From positions 5,743-69,742 of the forward strand of contig UQIN01000013.1 of the NCBI GenBank assembly GCA_900541035.1: 64,000 nucleotides of DNA, in the 5' to 3' direction. Source of the DNA: an uncultured Collinsella sp. GTDB lineage: Bacteria; Actinomycetota; Coriobacteriia; Coriobacteriales; Coriobacteriaceae. Below the pieces are notes generated by a model, which was not told the origin of the DNA, did no database searches, and saw nothing but the letters and a program-made list of their open reading frames with translations. Below are positions 23,979 through 31,989 of this stretch, piece after piece; position 1 is the stretch's first letter, and each line of letters opens with the position of its first letter. The position numbers and the translations under genes are program-made.

Positions 23979-24869
23979 CTACTGAAGCGCCTGTGCGCCC
24001 AGGGCCAGGCAGCCCATGATGCCCTGCTTGCCCTCGAGGCTGTTGTTGACGATGTAGTTATCGATGTCGTTGACCTCGGGCGTGACGATATAGCCGTTGA
24101 GCATCTCGGCGCACTTCTTGCGTGCGAGCGGCACGATGGGGGTGTGGTCGGCCACGCCGCCGCCGATGATAATCTTTTGCGGCGCGTAGCACAGCGTGTA
24201 GGTCATGAGTGCCTGTGCCAGATAGCCGGCGAGCAGGTCCATGGCCTCCGGGTCATCGGCCATGTCTCCGGCGCTCTTGCCATCCCAGCGCTTTTTAACG
24301 CCGGGGCCGGCGATGAGGCCCTCTAGGCAGTTGTCGTGGAAGGGGCAGGCGCTGTGCTCGCCAATGGTGTCGCGCGGGTCGCGCGTGACCAGGATGTGGC
24401 CGGCCTCGGGATGCATCATGCCGTGCACGAGCTTACCACCCGAGAGCACGCCGGCGCCCACGCCGGTACCGATGGTCAGGTAGACCACGTCGGTGAGGCC
24501 CTTGGCGCAACCAAAGGTGACCTCGCCCAGGCAGGCGACGTTGACGTCGGTATCGTAGCCGCAGGGGATATTGAGCTCGTTTTGGATAGTGCCCAGCAGG
24601 TCAAAGTAGCGCCATGCCGTTTTGGGCGTCTCCAAGATCTTGCCGTATTGGGGCGAAGCGGGGTTGACTGCGGTGGGGCCAAATGCGCCGATGCCCAGCG
24701 CGGAGATGCCCTTGTCGGCAAACCATGCGTTGACGGCCTCAACGGTCTCCTGCGGGGTCGTGGTCGCGATCTGCTCGCGCTCTAGGACCGTACCGTCCGC
24801 ATAGCCCGTGGCGCAGACCATCTTGGTGCCACCGGCCTCGAGCGCTCCGATAAGCTGCTGCTCTGCCAT
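23979..24869 (-). CDS. ROK-family fructokinase
   Basis: This 296-residue cytoplasmic sugar kinase has the N-terminal phosphate loop as GALEAGGTKMVCATG, the GIGAFGPTAVNP segment, the catalytic Asp in CGYDTDVNVACLGE, and GTGVGAGVLSGGKLVHGMMHPEAGH. The ROK zinc site follows as H...C.FHDNCLEG with cysteines spaced as usual for ScrK-type fructokinases, which favours fructose over glucose as substrate. The start ATG 24869 has AGAGGAATACT upstream. No transporter or sucrose hydrolase gene is adjacent, so the sugar source is not indicated by context. Confidence 0.88.
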   Translation of the reverse strand: MAEQQLIGALEAGGTKMVCATGYADGTVLEREQIATTTPQETVEAVNAWFADKGISALGIGAFGPTAVNPASPQYGKILETPKTAWRYFDLLGTIQNELNIPCGYDTDVNVACLGEVTFGCAKGLTDVVYLTIGTGVGAGVLSGGKLVHGMMHPEAGHILVTRDPRDTIGEHSACPFHDNCLEGLIAGPGVKKRWDGKSAGDMADDPEAMDLLAGYLAQALMTYTLCYAPQKIIIGGGVADHTPIVPLARKKCAEMLNGYIVTPEVNDIDNYIVNNSLEGKQGIMGCLALGAQALQ

Positions 24870-24940
24870 AGTATTCCTCTCTGGGACGAGTTGCTCCGTG
24901 ACTAAAGTATAGAGCTCTAACCATTTAAGAAAGCGCTATA

Positions 24941-24985
24941 GAAAGAAGCCTCGCAACGCAGCGGGCGGTGCGAGGCTTCTTTGGT
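24941..24985 (-). terminator. Terminator of the aminotransferase gene
   Basis: On the minus strand AGAAGCCTCGCA and TGCGAGGCTTCT pair and are followed by a T-rich tail, 23 bp beyond the stop codon. Confidence 0.75.
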
Positions 24986-25007
24986 TGCTTTAGTTGCCGG
25001 GCCGTCC

Positions 25008-26189
25008 TTACCCGCGCGGCTTGATTTTATCACGTAGCGACTTGAGGTTCTCCAGCGCCGCGTTAAGCGTCTCGTCTCGCTTGGCAAAGTGGAAACGAAT
25101 CAGATGGTTGACGGGCTCGCGGAAGAAGCTCGAGCCGGGCACGGCGCCCACACACACTTTAGACGCGAGGTCTTCACAGAACTCGAGGTCGCTGTCATAG
25201 CCAAACTCAGAGATGTCCATCATGACGTAGTAGGCGCCCTGCGGCACGTTATGCTCAAGACCGATGCTGTCGAGTCCCTGACAGAACAGGTCGCGTTTGG
25301 CGGTATAGAGGTCGAGGACCTCATCGTAATAGCTGTCGTCGAAATTGAGGGCGGTGACGACGGCTTCCTGCAGGGGAGCGGCGGCGCCCACGGTGAGGAA
25401 GTCGTGGACCTTTTTGATGCGCTCGGTGATTTCGGCAGGGGCGATAGTGTAGCCCAGACGCCAGCCGGTGATGGAGTAGGTCTTGGACAGCGAGCTGCAG
25501 CTGATGGTGCGCTCAAACATGCCGGGCAGCGTGGCTATATAGACGTGCTCGTGGGGCGCGTAGACGATGTGCTCGTAGACCTCGTCGGTGATGCAGTAGG
25601 TGTCGTACTTTTTGCAGAGGTCGGCGATAAAGGTGAGCTCATCGCGTGTAAAGACCTTGCCGCAGGGGTTGGAAGGGTTGCACAGGACGATGGCCTTGGG
25701 GTCGTTGTCGCGGAAGGCCGCCTCGAGTGTCTCGCGGTCAAAGTCGAATGTGGGCGGGTTGAGCGGCACGTAGATGGGCTCGGCACCCGAAAGGATCGTG
25801 TCGGCGCCGTAGTTCTCGTAGAACGGCGAGAAGATGACGACCTTGTCGCCGGGGTTGGTGACCGTCATCATGGCGGCCATCATGGCCTCGGTAGAGCCGC
25901 AGGTGACTACGATATTCTCGTTGGGGTTCACCGGCATGCCCATAAAGTGCTCCTGTTTGGCGGCGAGCGCCTCGCGCATGGCCTGGGAGCCCCAGGTGAT
26001 GGAGTACTGGTGATAGAGCGGCTTGGGATCGGCGGCGATGGTGCTCAGGCTGTTGAGCAGCTGCGCCGGGGGATCGAAGTCAGGGAAGCCCTGCGAGAGA
26101 TTGACAGCGCCGTACTTATTGGAGATGCGTGTCATGCGGCGGATGACCGAATCGGTAAATCTTGCCGTGCGGTTGGAGAGTTCTTTCAT
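25008..26189 (-). CDS. PLP-dependent class I/II aminotransferase
   Basis: This 393-residue fold-type I aminotransferase has the segment YGAVNLSQGFPDFDPP, VTCGSTEAMMAAMM, CNPSNPCGKVFTRDEL, ITDEVYEHIVY, the PLP lysine in SCSSLSKTYSITGWRLGY, and the carboxylate-binding Arg in HLIRFHFAK near the C-terminus. The LSQGFPDF motif is common in the aspartate/kynurenine/methionine aminotransferase group; the exact substrate cannot be fixed. AAAGGACCGTC precedes ATG 26189. It appears to be a single gene. Confidence 0.9.
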   Translation of the reverse strand: MKELSNRTARFTDSVIRRMTRISNKYGAVNLSQGFPDFDPPAQLLNSLSTIAADPKPLYHQYSITWGSQAMREALAAKQEHFMGMPVNPNENIVVTCGSTEAMMAAMMTVTNPGDKVVIFSPFYENYGADTILSGAEPIYVPLNPPTFDFDRETLEAAFRDNDPKAIVLCNPSNPCGKVFTRDELTFIADLCKKYDTYCITDEVYEHIVYAPHEHVYIATLPGMFERTISCSSLSKTYSITGWRLGYTIAPAEITERIKKVHDFLTVGAAAPLQEAVVTALNFDDSYYDEVLDLYTAKRDLFCQGLDSIGLEHNVPQGAYYVMMDISEFGYDSDLEFCEDLASKVCVGAVPGSSFFREPVNHLIRFHFAKRDETLNAALENLKSLRDKIKPRG

Positions 26190-26354
26190 GACGGTCCTTT
26201 CGAGGATTTGCAGTGGGGCAAGTTTACTCCTATGAAACCGGTGGGATTTGCTCGAAATGGTCTCGAAAAACTCTTTTCAAAATTCTTGAAAATTGGGGCT
26301 TGCATCGCGTGGCGTTCCTTGCAATAATAGTCGAGCGCGAAGCGCACAGGACAC

Positions 26355-26432
26355 GGTGGGTGTAGCTCAGTTGGCTAGAGCGACGGGTTGTGGTCCCGTA
26401 GGTCGAGGGTTCGAGTCCCTTTACCCACCCCA
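26355..26432 (+). tRNA. tRNA-His (anticodon GTG)
   Basis: The cloverleaf has acceptor GTGGGTG with TACCCAC, anticodon stem ACGGG/CCCGT with loop TTGTGGT (anticodon GTG) and T arm GAGGG-TTCGAGT-CCCTT. The extra G at 26355 faces the C discriminator, the identity pair of tRNA-His. CCA is encoded at 26430-26432. Confidence 0.95.
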
Positions 26433-26454
26433 GTTCTTGCTTCGTGTTGATATC

Positions 26455-26530
26455 GGGTCGTTAGCTCAGTTGGTAGAGCAGGGGACTCTTAATCCCAAGG
26501 TCCAGGGTTCGACCCCCTGACGGCCCACCA
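26455..26530 (+). tRNA. tRNA-Lys (anticodon CTT)
   Basis: Acceptor GGGTCGT pairs with ACGGCCC. The anticodon loop CTCTTAA gives anticodon CTT. The T arm is CAGGG-TTCGACC-CCCTG, with discriminator A and encoded CCA. It lies 22 bp after tRNA-His and is probably co-transcribed with it. Confidence 0.95.
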
Positions 26531-26538
26531 AAGCATTG

Positions 26539-26571
26539 TAAAGCGACTGGCTTCGGCTGGTCGCTTTTTTG
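26539..26571 (+). terminator. Terminator of the tRNA-His/tRNA-Lys unit
   Basis: AAGCGAC and GTCGCTT around a CTTCGG-containing loop are followed by TTTTTT. Confidence 0.8.
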
Positions 26572-26744
26572 TTGACCTTGCATGGGGTCGAACCCGAAAG
26601 GGCGCGGAGCTGAGTAATCTGCACCGTGATTCCCTTAGGGAAACACGGCTAAAGCCCCATAAACGTGCTCTCCTTATGAGAATTATGCTCACGGGGCTCG
26701 ATGCATGTTGAGAAGTTGTGATCAAACTCAAAGTGAGAATCGAT

Positions 26745-28271
26745 TTAGTCTGCTCGATAGTGCGATCCGAGACTTTCGGTTCGCTTACGCATGGCTTTGA
26801 CCATTTCCTGTGCTAGTTGAATCTGCGATTGCAGGCGGGCGAGGGCTGCGACTTCGCTGTCCTGGGCTTTCTGTGTGCTCAAGGTCGTTGCCTCTGTCTT
26901 CAAGCCCTCAAGCTCGTGTAGTGCCTCGGATAGGCCCGTCTCGGTGCGGTTGATCATGCAATAGGTGCTCATCGTGTGTTTAAGGCTGCGTGTCAGGTGT
27001 TCGGCGTCTGTTGTGGCAATGCCGTACTGGGGGAGGGTGATATCCGCCTTCAGGGCCGCCTCAGGCTCTTTCTGCGCTGCAAGGGCTGCCGATGCGCCCG
27101 CGATGCGTCCGAATACGATGCCGTTGGCGCTTGACAAGCCACCAATTCGGTCGGCGCCGTGCATGCCGCCTGTCGCCTCGCCGCAAGCGTAGAGGCCCTC
27201 AACGCCCGTGTGCGCGGTCTTATCGATCTTGATGCCTCCGTTAGCGGCGTGGGCATACATCGCAACGCGCATCTCGTCAGTCGGGGCGATGCCGTGCTCG
27301 TCTTGCAGCCAGGTGGCAAAGGTCTGCACAAACTCTGGGACATCCTCGCGGGGGAAGTCGTAGTGGAGTGCCAGGCCTTCGGCACCAGCCTGATCGATGA
27401 CGAGATCGATAGCCCGGGAGGCTAAGCGTGACGTGAAGGGACCATATCCAGAGCGTTGCTCGAGCAGGTCGTCTAGCTTGTCATCGGCAATATCTGCCGG
27501 CTGGTCGAACTTGACATAGCGCCAGGTTTTCTCGTTGAAGACCAGGTTGCGCTTGGGCTCGATGAAGCCGGGCATCATTTGCATGAACTCTATATTGGTA
27601 AGCGATGCGCCGTGCGCCAGTGCGATGGCCTGCGAGGAGCTGAGCACATCAGCCGACGTAAGGCTGCGCTCGAACAGGCCGCCTGTGCCACCGGCTGCGA
27701 TGATCGTGGCCTTGGCAGCAAAGGGTACGATTCGATTTTCGGTGAGGTCGTAGAGCACGGTTCCGGTTACTCTGCCGTTCGTGTCTTTAACAAGGTCGAT
27801 AAGCTCATGGCGGGGGAGCAGGCGAATGCCGAGCGACTCGATCCTGGTCGTCAGAGCGTCCTCAAGGGTCTTGCGGGTGAGGCCGCGCCACATGCGCGTC
27901 TTGTGGTCAAAGCAGGGGATAAACTGCTTTTGCTGAGCACTCTCGGCGCTTTGCGGACGCTGAAGCTCAACGCCCAGGTCTTGCTCGAGCCATTCTATTG
28001 CATGGGGAATGCCGTGGACAAACGTCTGGACAAGCTCGGGGTCGGCGACGCCGCCACCAACGGTCTGAATGGTGTCGATGAGGTCTTGTTCGTCGTCTTC
28101 GTTAACGGGTCCGATAAGCCCCAGGCCCCAGGTTCCGGGGAAGAAGCTCGATCCACTCATAGTCTTGCCGGCGCTTGCCACGGTGACGGTTGCGCCCGTG
28201 CGTGCCGCTTCGATGGCGGCGCAAAGGCCCGCAATGCCAGATCCAATTACCAGTACATCAGTCGATTCCAT
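26745..28271 (-). CDS. FAD-dependent oxidoreductase, fumarate reductase / L-aspartate oxidase family
   Basis: This 508-residue flavoprotein has the Rossmann FAD motif DVLVIGSGIAGLCAAIEAAR at the N-terminus. It also has SGSSFFPGTWGLG, a second FAD segment KATIIAAGGTGGLFERS, and the C-terminal TGVEGLYACGEATGGMHGADRIGGLSSANGIVFGR. The layout is that of the fumarate reductase flavoprotein/NadB superfamily. NadB is not certain because the usual NadB C-terminal wording differs and no nadA or nadC is nearby. The start ATG 28271 has GAAAGGA upstream. It has no signal peptide or heme motifs, so it should be cytoplasmic. Confidence 0.8.
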   Translation of the reverse strand: MESTDVLVIGSGIAGLCAAIEAARTGATVTVASAGKTMSGSSFFPGTWGLGLIGPVNEDDEQDLIDTIQTVGGGVADPELVQTFVHGIPHAIEWLEQDLGVELQRPQSAESAQQKQFIPCFDHKTRMWRGLTRKTLEDALTTRIESLGIRLLPRHELIDLVKDTNGRVTGTVLYDLTENRIVPFAAKATIIAAGGTGGLFERSLTSADVLSSSQAIALAHGASLTNIEFMQMMPGFIEPKRNLVFNEKTWRYVKFDQPADIADDKLDDLLEQRSGYGPFTSRLASRAIDLVIDQAGAEGLALHYDFPREDVPEFVQTFATWLQDEHGIAPTDEMRVAMYAHAANGGIKIDKTAHTGVEGLYACGEATGGMHGADRIGGLSSANGIVFGRIAGASAALAAQKEPEAALKADITLPQYGIATTDAEHLTRSLKHTMSTYCMINRTETGLSEALHELEGLKTEATTLSTQKAQDSEVAALARLQSQIQLAQEMVKAMRKRTESLGSHYRAD

Positions 28272-28460
28272 CGGATTCCTTTCTCGTCCGGCGCATTGTC
28301 GCACGGGTGATCGGCAATGGGGCCGCAAAGACTCGGCAAATCGGTAAAGGGCAAATATGGCAGGTGGGCGTCATGGACGCTCGGACGCTCCATCTCTTCA
28401 CATCTCGTATTTCGCCCCAGCTGATATACCGGCATTAGCTACCCTGCGCCAGCGCAAACA

Positions 28461-28495
28461 AAAAGAGCCGCTACCTGGGTGGGTAGCGGCTCCAA
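28461..28495 (-). terminator. Terminator of the GGGtGRT operon
   Basis: On the minus strand GGAGCCGCTACC and GGTAGCGGCTC pair and are followed by TTTTTG, just beyond the stop of the GGGtGRT gene. Confidence 0.85.
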
Positions 28496-28527
28496 AGCTC
28501 AACTATATGAGCATCGCGCGGGCGCGA

Positions 28528-29532
28528 TTAGGCCTTGAGGGCCTCCTCGACGGCGACAGCGCAGGCGACGGTGGCACCGACCATGGGGTTGTTGCCCATG
28601 CCGATGAGACCCATCATGTCAACGTGCGCAGGCACGGAGGAAGAACCGGCGAACTGGGCGTCGGAGTGCATACGGCCCATGGTGTCGGTCATGCCGTAAG
28701 AGGCAGGGCCGGCGCCCATGTTGTCCGGGTGCAGGGTACGGCCAGTGCCGCCACCAGAAGCGACGGAGAAGTACTTCTTGCCAGCCTCGAGGCGCTCCTT
28801 CTTGTAGGTGCCAGCGACGGGGTGCTGGAAGCGCGTGGGGTTGGTGGAGTTACCGGTGATCGAGATGTCGACGTTCTCGTGCCACATGATGGCAACGCCC
28901 TCGCGGACGTCGTCGGCGCCGTAGCAGTTGACGGCGGCGCGGGGACCATCGGAGTAGGGGATGGTCTCGACGACCTTGAGCTCGCCCGTGAAGTAGTCGA
29001 ACTGGGTCTTTACGTAGGTGAAGCCGTTGATGCGGGCGATGATCTGAGCAGCGTCCTTGCCCAGACCGTTAAGGATAACGCGCAGCGGCTTCTTACGAGC
29101 CTTGTTGGCGTTCAGAGCCAGGCCGATAGCGCCCTCAGCGGCAGCGAAGGACTCGTGGCCGGCCAGGAAGGCGAAGCACTCGGTGTCGTCGGAGAGCAGC
29201 ATAGCGCCCAGGTTGCCGTGGCCCAGACCGACCTTGCGGTCCTCAGCGACGGAGCCGGGAACGGTGAAGGCCTGGATGCCCTCGCCGATGATGGCAGCAG
29301 CCTCAGAAGCGGACTTGGCGCCACGCTTGACAGCGAGAGCGCAGCCGAGGGTGTATGCCCACTCAGCGTTCTGGAAGGCGATGGACTGGGTGTTGTTGAC
29401 GATCTCACGCGGGTTGAAGCCCTTGTCGGTGCAGATCTGCAGAGCTTCCTCGAGGGAGGCGATGCCGTTGTCGGCGAGGCACTTGTTGATCTTGTCAGCG
29501 CGGCGCTCGTAACCTTCGAACGTAACAGTCAT
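28528..29532 (-). CDS. GGGtGRT protein (uncharacterised conserved family)
   Basis: This 334-residue protein carries the family-defining motif VASGGGTGRTLHPDNMGAGP. Other conserved-looking parts are NNTQSIAFQNAEWAYTLG, GHGNLGAMLLSDDTECFAFLAGHESFAAAEG, and the Met- and Gly-rich end DMMGLIGMGNNPMVGATVACAVAVEEAL. The family is known from anaerobes by its motif only, and no activity has been assigned to it as far as I know. It is read together with the IscU-like gene 18 bp upstream, and this partnership suggests a role in iron-sulfur or sulfur handling. GGAGGGAAATAACT precedes ATG 29532. It is cytoplasmic, with no membrane segments. Confidence 0.88.
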   Translation of the reverse strand: MTVTFEGYERRADKINKCLADNGIASLEEALQICTDKGFNPREIVNNTQSIAFQNAEWAYTLGCALAVKRGAKSASEAAAIIGEGIQAFTVPGSVAEDRKVGLGHGNLGAMLLSDDTECFAFLAGHESFAAAEGAIGLALNANKARKKPLRVILNGLGKDAAQIIARINGFTYVKTQFDYFTGELKVVETIPYSDGPRAAVNCYGADDVREGVAIMWHENVDISITGNSTNPTRFQHPVAGTYKKERLEAGKKYFSVASGGGTGRTLHPDNMGAGPASYGMTDTMGRMHSDAQFAGSSSVPAHVDMMGLIGMGNNPMVGATVACAVAVEEALKA

Positions 29533-29550
29533 AGTTATTTCCCTCCCTTT

Positions 29551-30285
29551 CTACTCGTGAACCGGGAACACGCTGGCGACGGAGTGAGTCTCCTCGTCGG
29601 TGCGCGGGTCGATGTACTTGGCAGCGTTCTCCCACTGACCATAGTGGCCCATAGCGCCAGCGATGGCCTCCTCGGGGGTCTTGCCGGCCTTGACGGCGTC
29701 GGTGAACTTACCGAGGTTCAGGAACTCGAACGCGATGATCTCGTTCTTGTCGTTGAGAGCCATGCGGGTGACGTAGCCCTGGGCGAGCTCGAGGTAACGA
29801 GCGCCCTTGGCCTTGGTGCCGAACATGGTGCCGACCTGGGAGCGAAGGCCCTTGCCGAGGTCGTCGAGGGAGGCGCCCACGGGCAGGCCGCCCTCGGAGA
29901 ACGCGGTCTGGCTGCGGCCGTAAACGATCTGCAGGAAAATCTCGCGCATAGCAACGTTGATGGCGTCGCAGACGAGGTCGGTGTTGAGGGCCTCGAGGAT
30001 GGTCTTACCGGGAAGGATCTCGGAAGCCATGGCAGCAGAGTGGGTCATGCCCGAGCAGCCGATGGTCTCAACGAGGGCCTCCTCGATGATGCCGTCCTTG
30101 ACGTTCAGCGTGAGCTTGCAGGCGCCCTGCTGAGGTGCGCACCAACCCACACCGTGCGTAAGACCGGAGATGTCGGAAATCTCCTTAGCCTGGACCCACT
30201 TGCCCTCCTCGGGGATGGGTGCGGGGCCGTGGTATGCACCCTTGGCAACGGGGCACATGTTCTCCACTTCCTGTGAGTACTGCAT
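29551..30285 (-). CDS. IscU/NifU-like iron-sulfur scaffold-type protein (GGGtGRT partner)
   Basis: This 244-residue protein contains a NifU/IscU-like N-terminal fold, longer than IscU itself (about 130). Candidate ligand cysteines are in GVGWCAPQQGACKLTL, ETIGCSGMTHSAAMASEIL and NTDLVCDAINVAMREIF, the order seen in scaffold proteins. A C-terminal region of about 100 residues (YGRSQTAFSEGGLPVGA and onward) is not part of IscU. I start at ATG 30285 (MQYSQEVENMCPV). It is a different branch from SufU at 31555-31989, so this organism has two scaffold-type proteins. A -10-like TATTAT at 30377-30382 on the minus strand may be its promoter. Confidence 0.8.
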   Translation of the reverse strand: MQYSQEVENMCPVAKGAYHGPAPIPEEGKWVQAKEISDISGLTHGVGWCAPQQGACKLTLNVKDGIIEEALVETIGCSGMTHSAAMASEILPGKTILEALNTDLVCDAINVAMREIFLQIVYGRSQTAFSEGGLPVGASLDDLGKGLRSQVGTMFGTKAKGARYLELAQGYVTRMALNDKNEIIAFEFLNLGKFTDAVKAGKTPEEAIAGAMGHYGQWENAAKYIDPRTDEETHSVASVFPVHE

Positions 30286-30688
30286 GCCTCTCCTCTCTAT
30301 CGTGTTGGCGTCCCGTCTGGGGGTCGTGGCTGGCGATTGCCGGGCGACCCTTCGAAAGGGACATGACATGCAGCCCCTATAATACCGCGAAATGCACGGA
30401 ATATTCGGCGAACGGCTCAGTTTTCGTAGCGAGAAGCGCGGAACTTTTTATTGAAGCGGTTTAACTTAGTATTTTATGGTCGAGAACTTCCGTTGAGGGG
30501 GTCAGTCTTGGGCAAGCTTTTGGTCAGCTCTTGTAAGCGTTGCAGGGGTTGACCTGTTGCAACGGTGCCGTTCGCCGCCCGTTTACTGCCTTTGGCCGCG
30601 CGAGTGTATTGTTTTGCGTGAATGTTTTGATGGCACGCTTCAATCGTGCTGTATTGGATGGCAATCAGATCCCGGCGAAGGGAGCGCC
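30286..30688. other. Divergent intergenic region between the IscU-like gene and the RAYT gene
   Basis: This 403-bp region carries both promoters. On the minus strand a TATTAT -10 box is visible at 30377-30382. On the plus strand TTGACC at about 30547 could be a -35. I see no gene or recognisable riboswitch in it. Confidence 0.4.
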
Positions 30689-31489
30689 ATGCAGCGCGTT
30701 TGGAGAACGGTTACCGGCTTTTACCATGTCTGTGCCCGCGGTGTGGGCAAGCAGCTCATCTTTGAGGGCGATGAAGACCGGTGGGAGTTTTTGGAGCTGA
30801 TGCGCGAGTGCTGCCGCGAGGCGGGCGTGACGGTTATCGCCTGGTGCCTTATGGGCAATCACGTGCATCTGGTGCTTGCAGATTACGAGGACAGGATGAG
30901 CGCGGCGATGCACCGGCTGCTTTTGACGTACGCGCGGCGGTTCAATAAGCGCACGGGGCGTACAGGCCATCTATTCCAGAACCGTTTTGATCGGCGCTCG
31001 CTCGATACCGACCGTTATCTAATGGCTGCCATTCGCTATGTTCACGCTAATCCGCAGGAGGCAGGTATCGCCCTGATCGAGCGTTATCCCTGGAGCAGCT
31101 TTGCCGAGTATCTTCGAGCGTATGACAACGATATGACGAGGGGATTTTCGGACCCTTCTTGTGTTCTCGAGCTCTTTGAGTCTGCCAAGGGGTTTCTGGA
31201 TTATTCTCTGTCGATGCCCGATGGTTCCGATCCGGTGATTCACGATATGGATGAGACGGAGTGGGAGCGGCGTGCGTTTGCCGACAAGATGGCGAAGCGC
31301 CTGGGTGTGCCGCTCAATGAGCTCAAGACCGTAGCTCCCGCGCGGCGAGACGGAATCATTTTCGCCCTGCACGATGGCGGCTACACGGTGCGCGAGATTG
31401 AACGGTATACGGGAATCAGCAAGAGTACCGTCTCTCGTATCGTGCGCGCCTATGCGCGGGTGAAGGCTCAGGCTGAGGGCTCGGAATAG
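30689..31489 (+). CDS. REP-associated tyrosine transposase (RAYT, Y1/HUH family) with C-terminal HTH
   Basis: This 266-residue single-strand DNA transposase is of the IS200/TnpA-REP class. The HUH motif is His58-Val-His60 in LMGNHVHLVLADY, and the likely catalytic tyrosine is Tyr117 in AAIRYVHANPQEAG. TYARRFNKRTGRTGHLFQNRF is the conserved core between them. Beyond the catalytic domain, residues 215-260 form a helix-turn-helix (GGYTVREIERYTGISKSTVS) not found in the minimal TnpA. RAYTs do not sit in classical IS ends but act on REP palindromes. A palindromic hairpin and a dispersed repeat lie directly downstream, as in many RAYT loci. GAAGGGAG precedes ATG 30689. Confidence 0.9.
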   Translation: MQRVWRTVTGFYHVCARGVGKQLIFEGDEDRWEFLELMRECCREAGVTVIAWCLMGNHVHLVLADYEDRMSAAMHRLLLTYARRFNKRTGRTGHLFQNRFDRRSLDTDRYLMAAIRYVHANPQEAGIALIERYPWSSFAEYLRAYDNDMTRGFSDPSCVLELFESAKGFLDYSLSMPDGSDPVIHDMDETEWERRAFADKMAKRLGVPLNELKTVAPARRDGIIFALHDGGYTVREIERYTGISKSTVSRIVRAYARVKAQAEGSE

Positions 31490-31493
31490 AAAA

Positions 31494-31526
31494 TGGCCGA
31501 ACCGCCCTTGTCAAGCGATTCGGCCA
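31494..31526. terminator. Hairpin between convergent RAYT and sufU ends
   Basis: TGGCCGAA (31494-31501) and TTCGGCCA (31519-31526) are perfect arms. The hairpin could act as a terminator or as a RAYT-associated REP. Confidence 0.6.
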
Positions 31527-31534
31527 ACAAAATT

Positions 31535-31574
31535 CTTAAGATTTGGGACAAATACTACTGATTATTTTGTCCCA
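31535..31574. repeat. GGGACAAA repeat, copy C, overlapping the end of sufU
   Basis: The stretch contains TAAGATTTGGGACAAA and TATTTTGTCCCA, with near-palindromic ends (TGGGACAAA/TTTGTCCCA). The first 16 bases and the TATTTTGTC part recur at 36961-37001, upstream of the suf operon. The last five sense codons of sufU lie within it. Confidence 0.75.
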
Positions 31575-31989
31575 TGAGCATGCCGTCGAGGGTGCGCCAG
31601 GCGAGCTCGGCGCATTTGACGCGGGCGGGCATGTGCGAGATGTCCTGGAGCTGGGCGGCTTCGTCCAGGTCTTCCAGGTCGTCCTCGGAGAGCTTCTCGC
31701 CGCGGATCATGGCGAGGAAGAGTCCCGCCAAGCGACGTGCCTCCTCGACGGTCTCGCCGGTGATGAGGTCGGCCATGATGTCGGCGCTGGCCTGGCTGAT
31801 GGCGCAGCCATGACCGGTAAAGGAGGCCTCCTCGATCACGCCCTTCTCGACACGCAGCTGCAAGGTGAGCTCGTCGCCACAGCTGGGGTTGATGCCGTCG
31901 TGCTCGTGCGTGGGGGCATCCATCTCGTACTTATAGTCGGGGTGCGAGTTGTGCTCCATAAACGTGGTGGAGGTGTACAGATTACCCAT
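31555..31989 (-). CDS. sufU: SufU iron-sulfur / sulfur-transfer protein
   Basis: The product has 144 residues. SufU is the zinc-dependent sulfur acceptor of SufS in Gram-positive SUF systems. The ligand set is present: Cys37 and Asp39 in NPSCGDEL, Cys62 in GHGCAISQASADIM, and Cys126 in ARVKCAELAW. The 18-20 residue insert typical of SufU relative to IscU fits EKLSEDDLEDLDEAAQLQD. The start at 31989 overlaps the end of sufS by 8 bp, and the reading frame reaching 32256 is not needed. The final residues GQNNQ are encoded by a dispersed repeat, so the C-terminus may differ from relatives. Confidence 0.93.
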   Translation of the reverse strand: MGNLYTSTTFMEHNSHPDYKYEMDAPTHEHDGINPSCGDELTLQLRVEKGVIEEASFTGHGCAISQASADIMADLITGETVEEARRLAGLFLAMIRGEKLSEDDLEDLDEAAQLQDISHMPARVKCAELAWRTLDGMLMGQNNQ

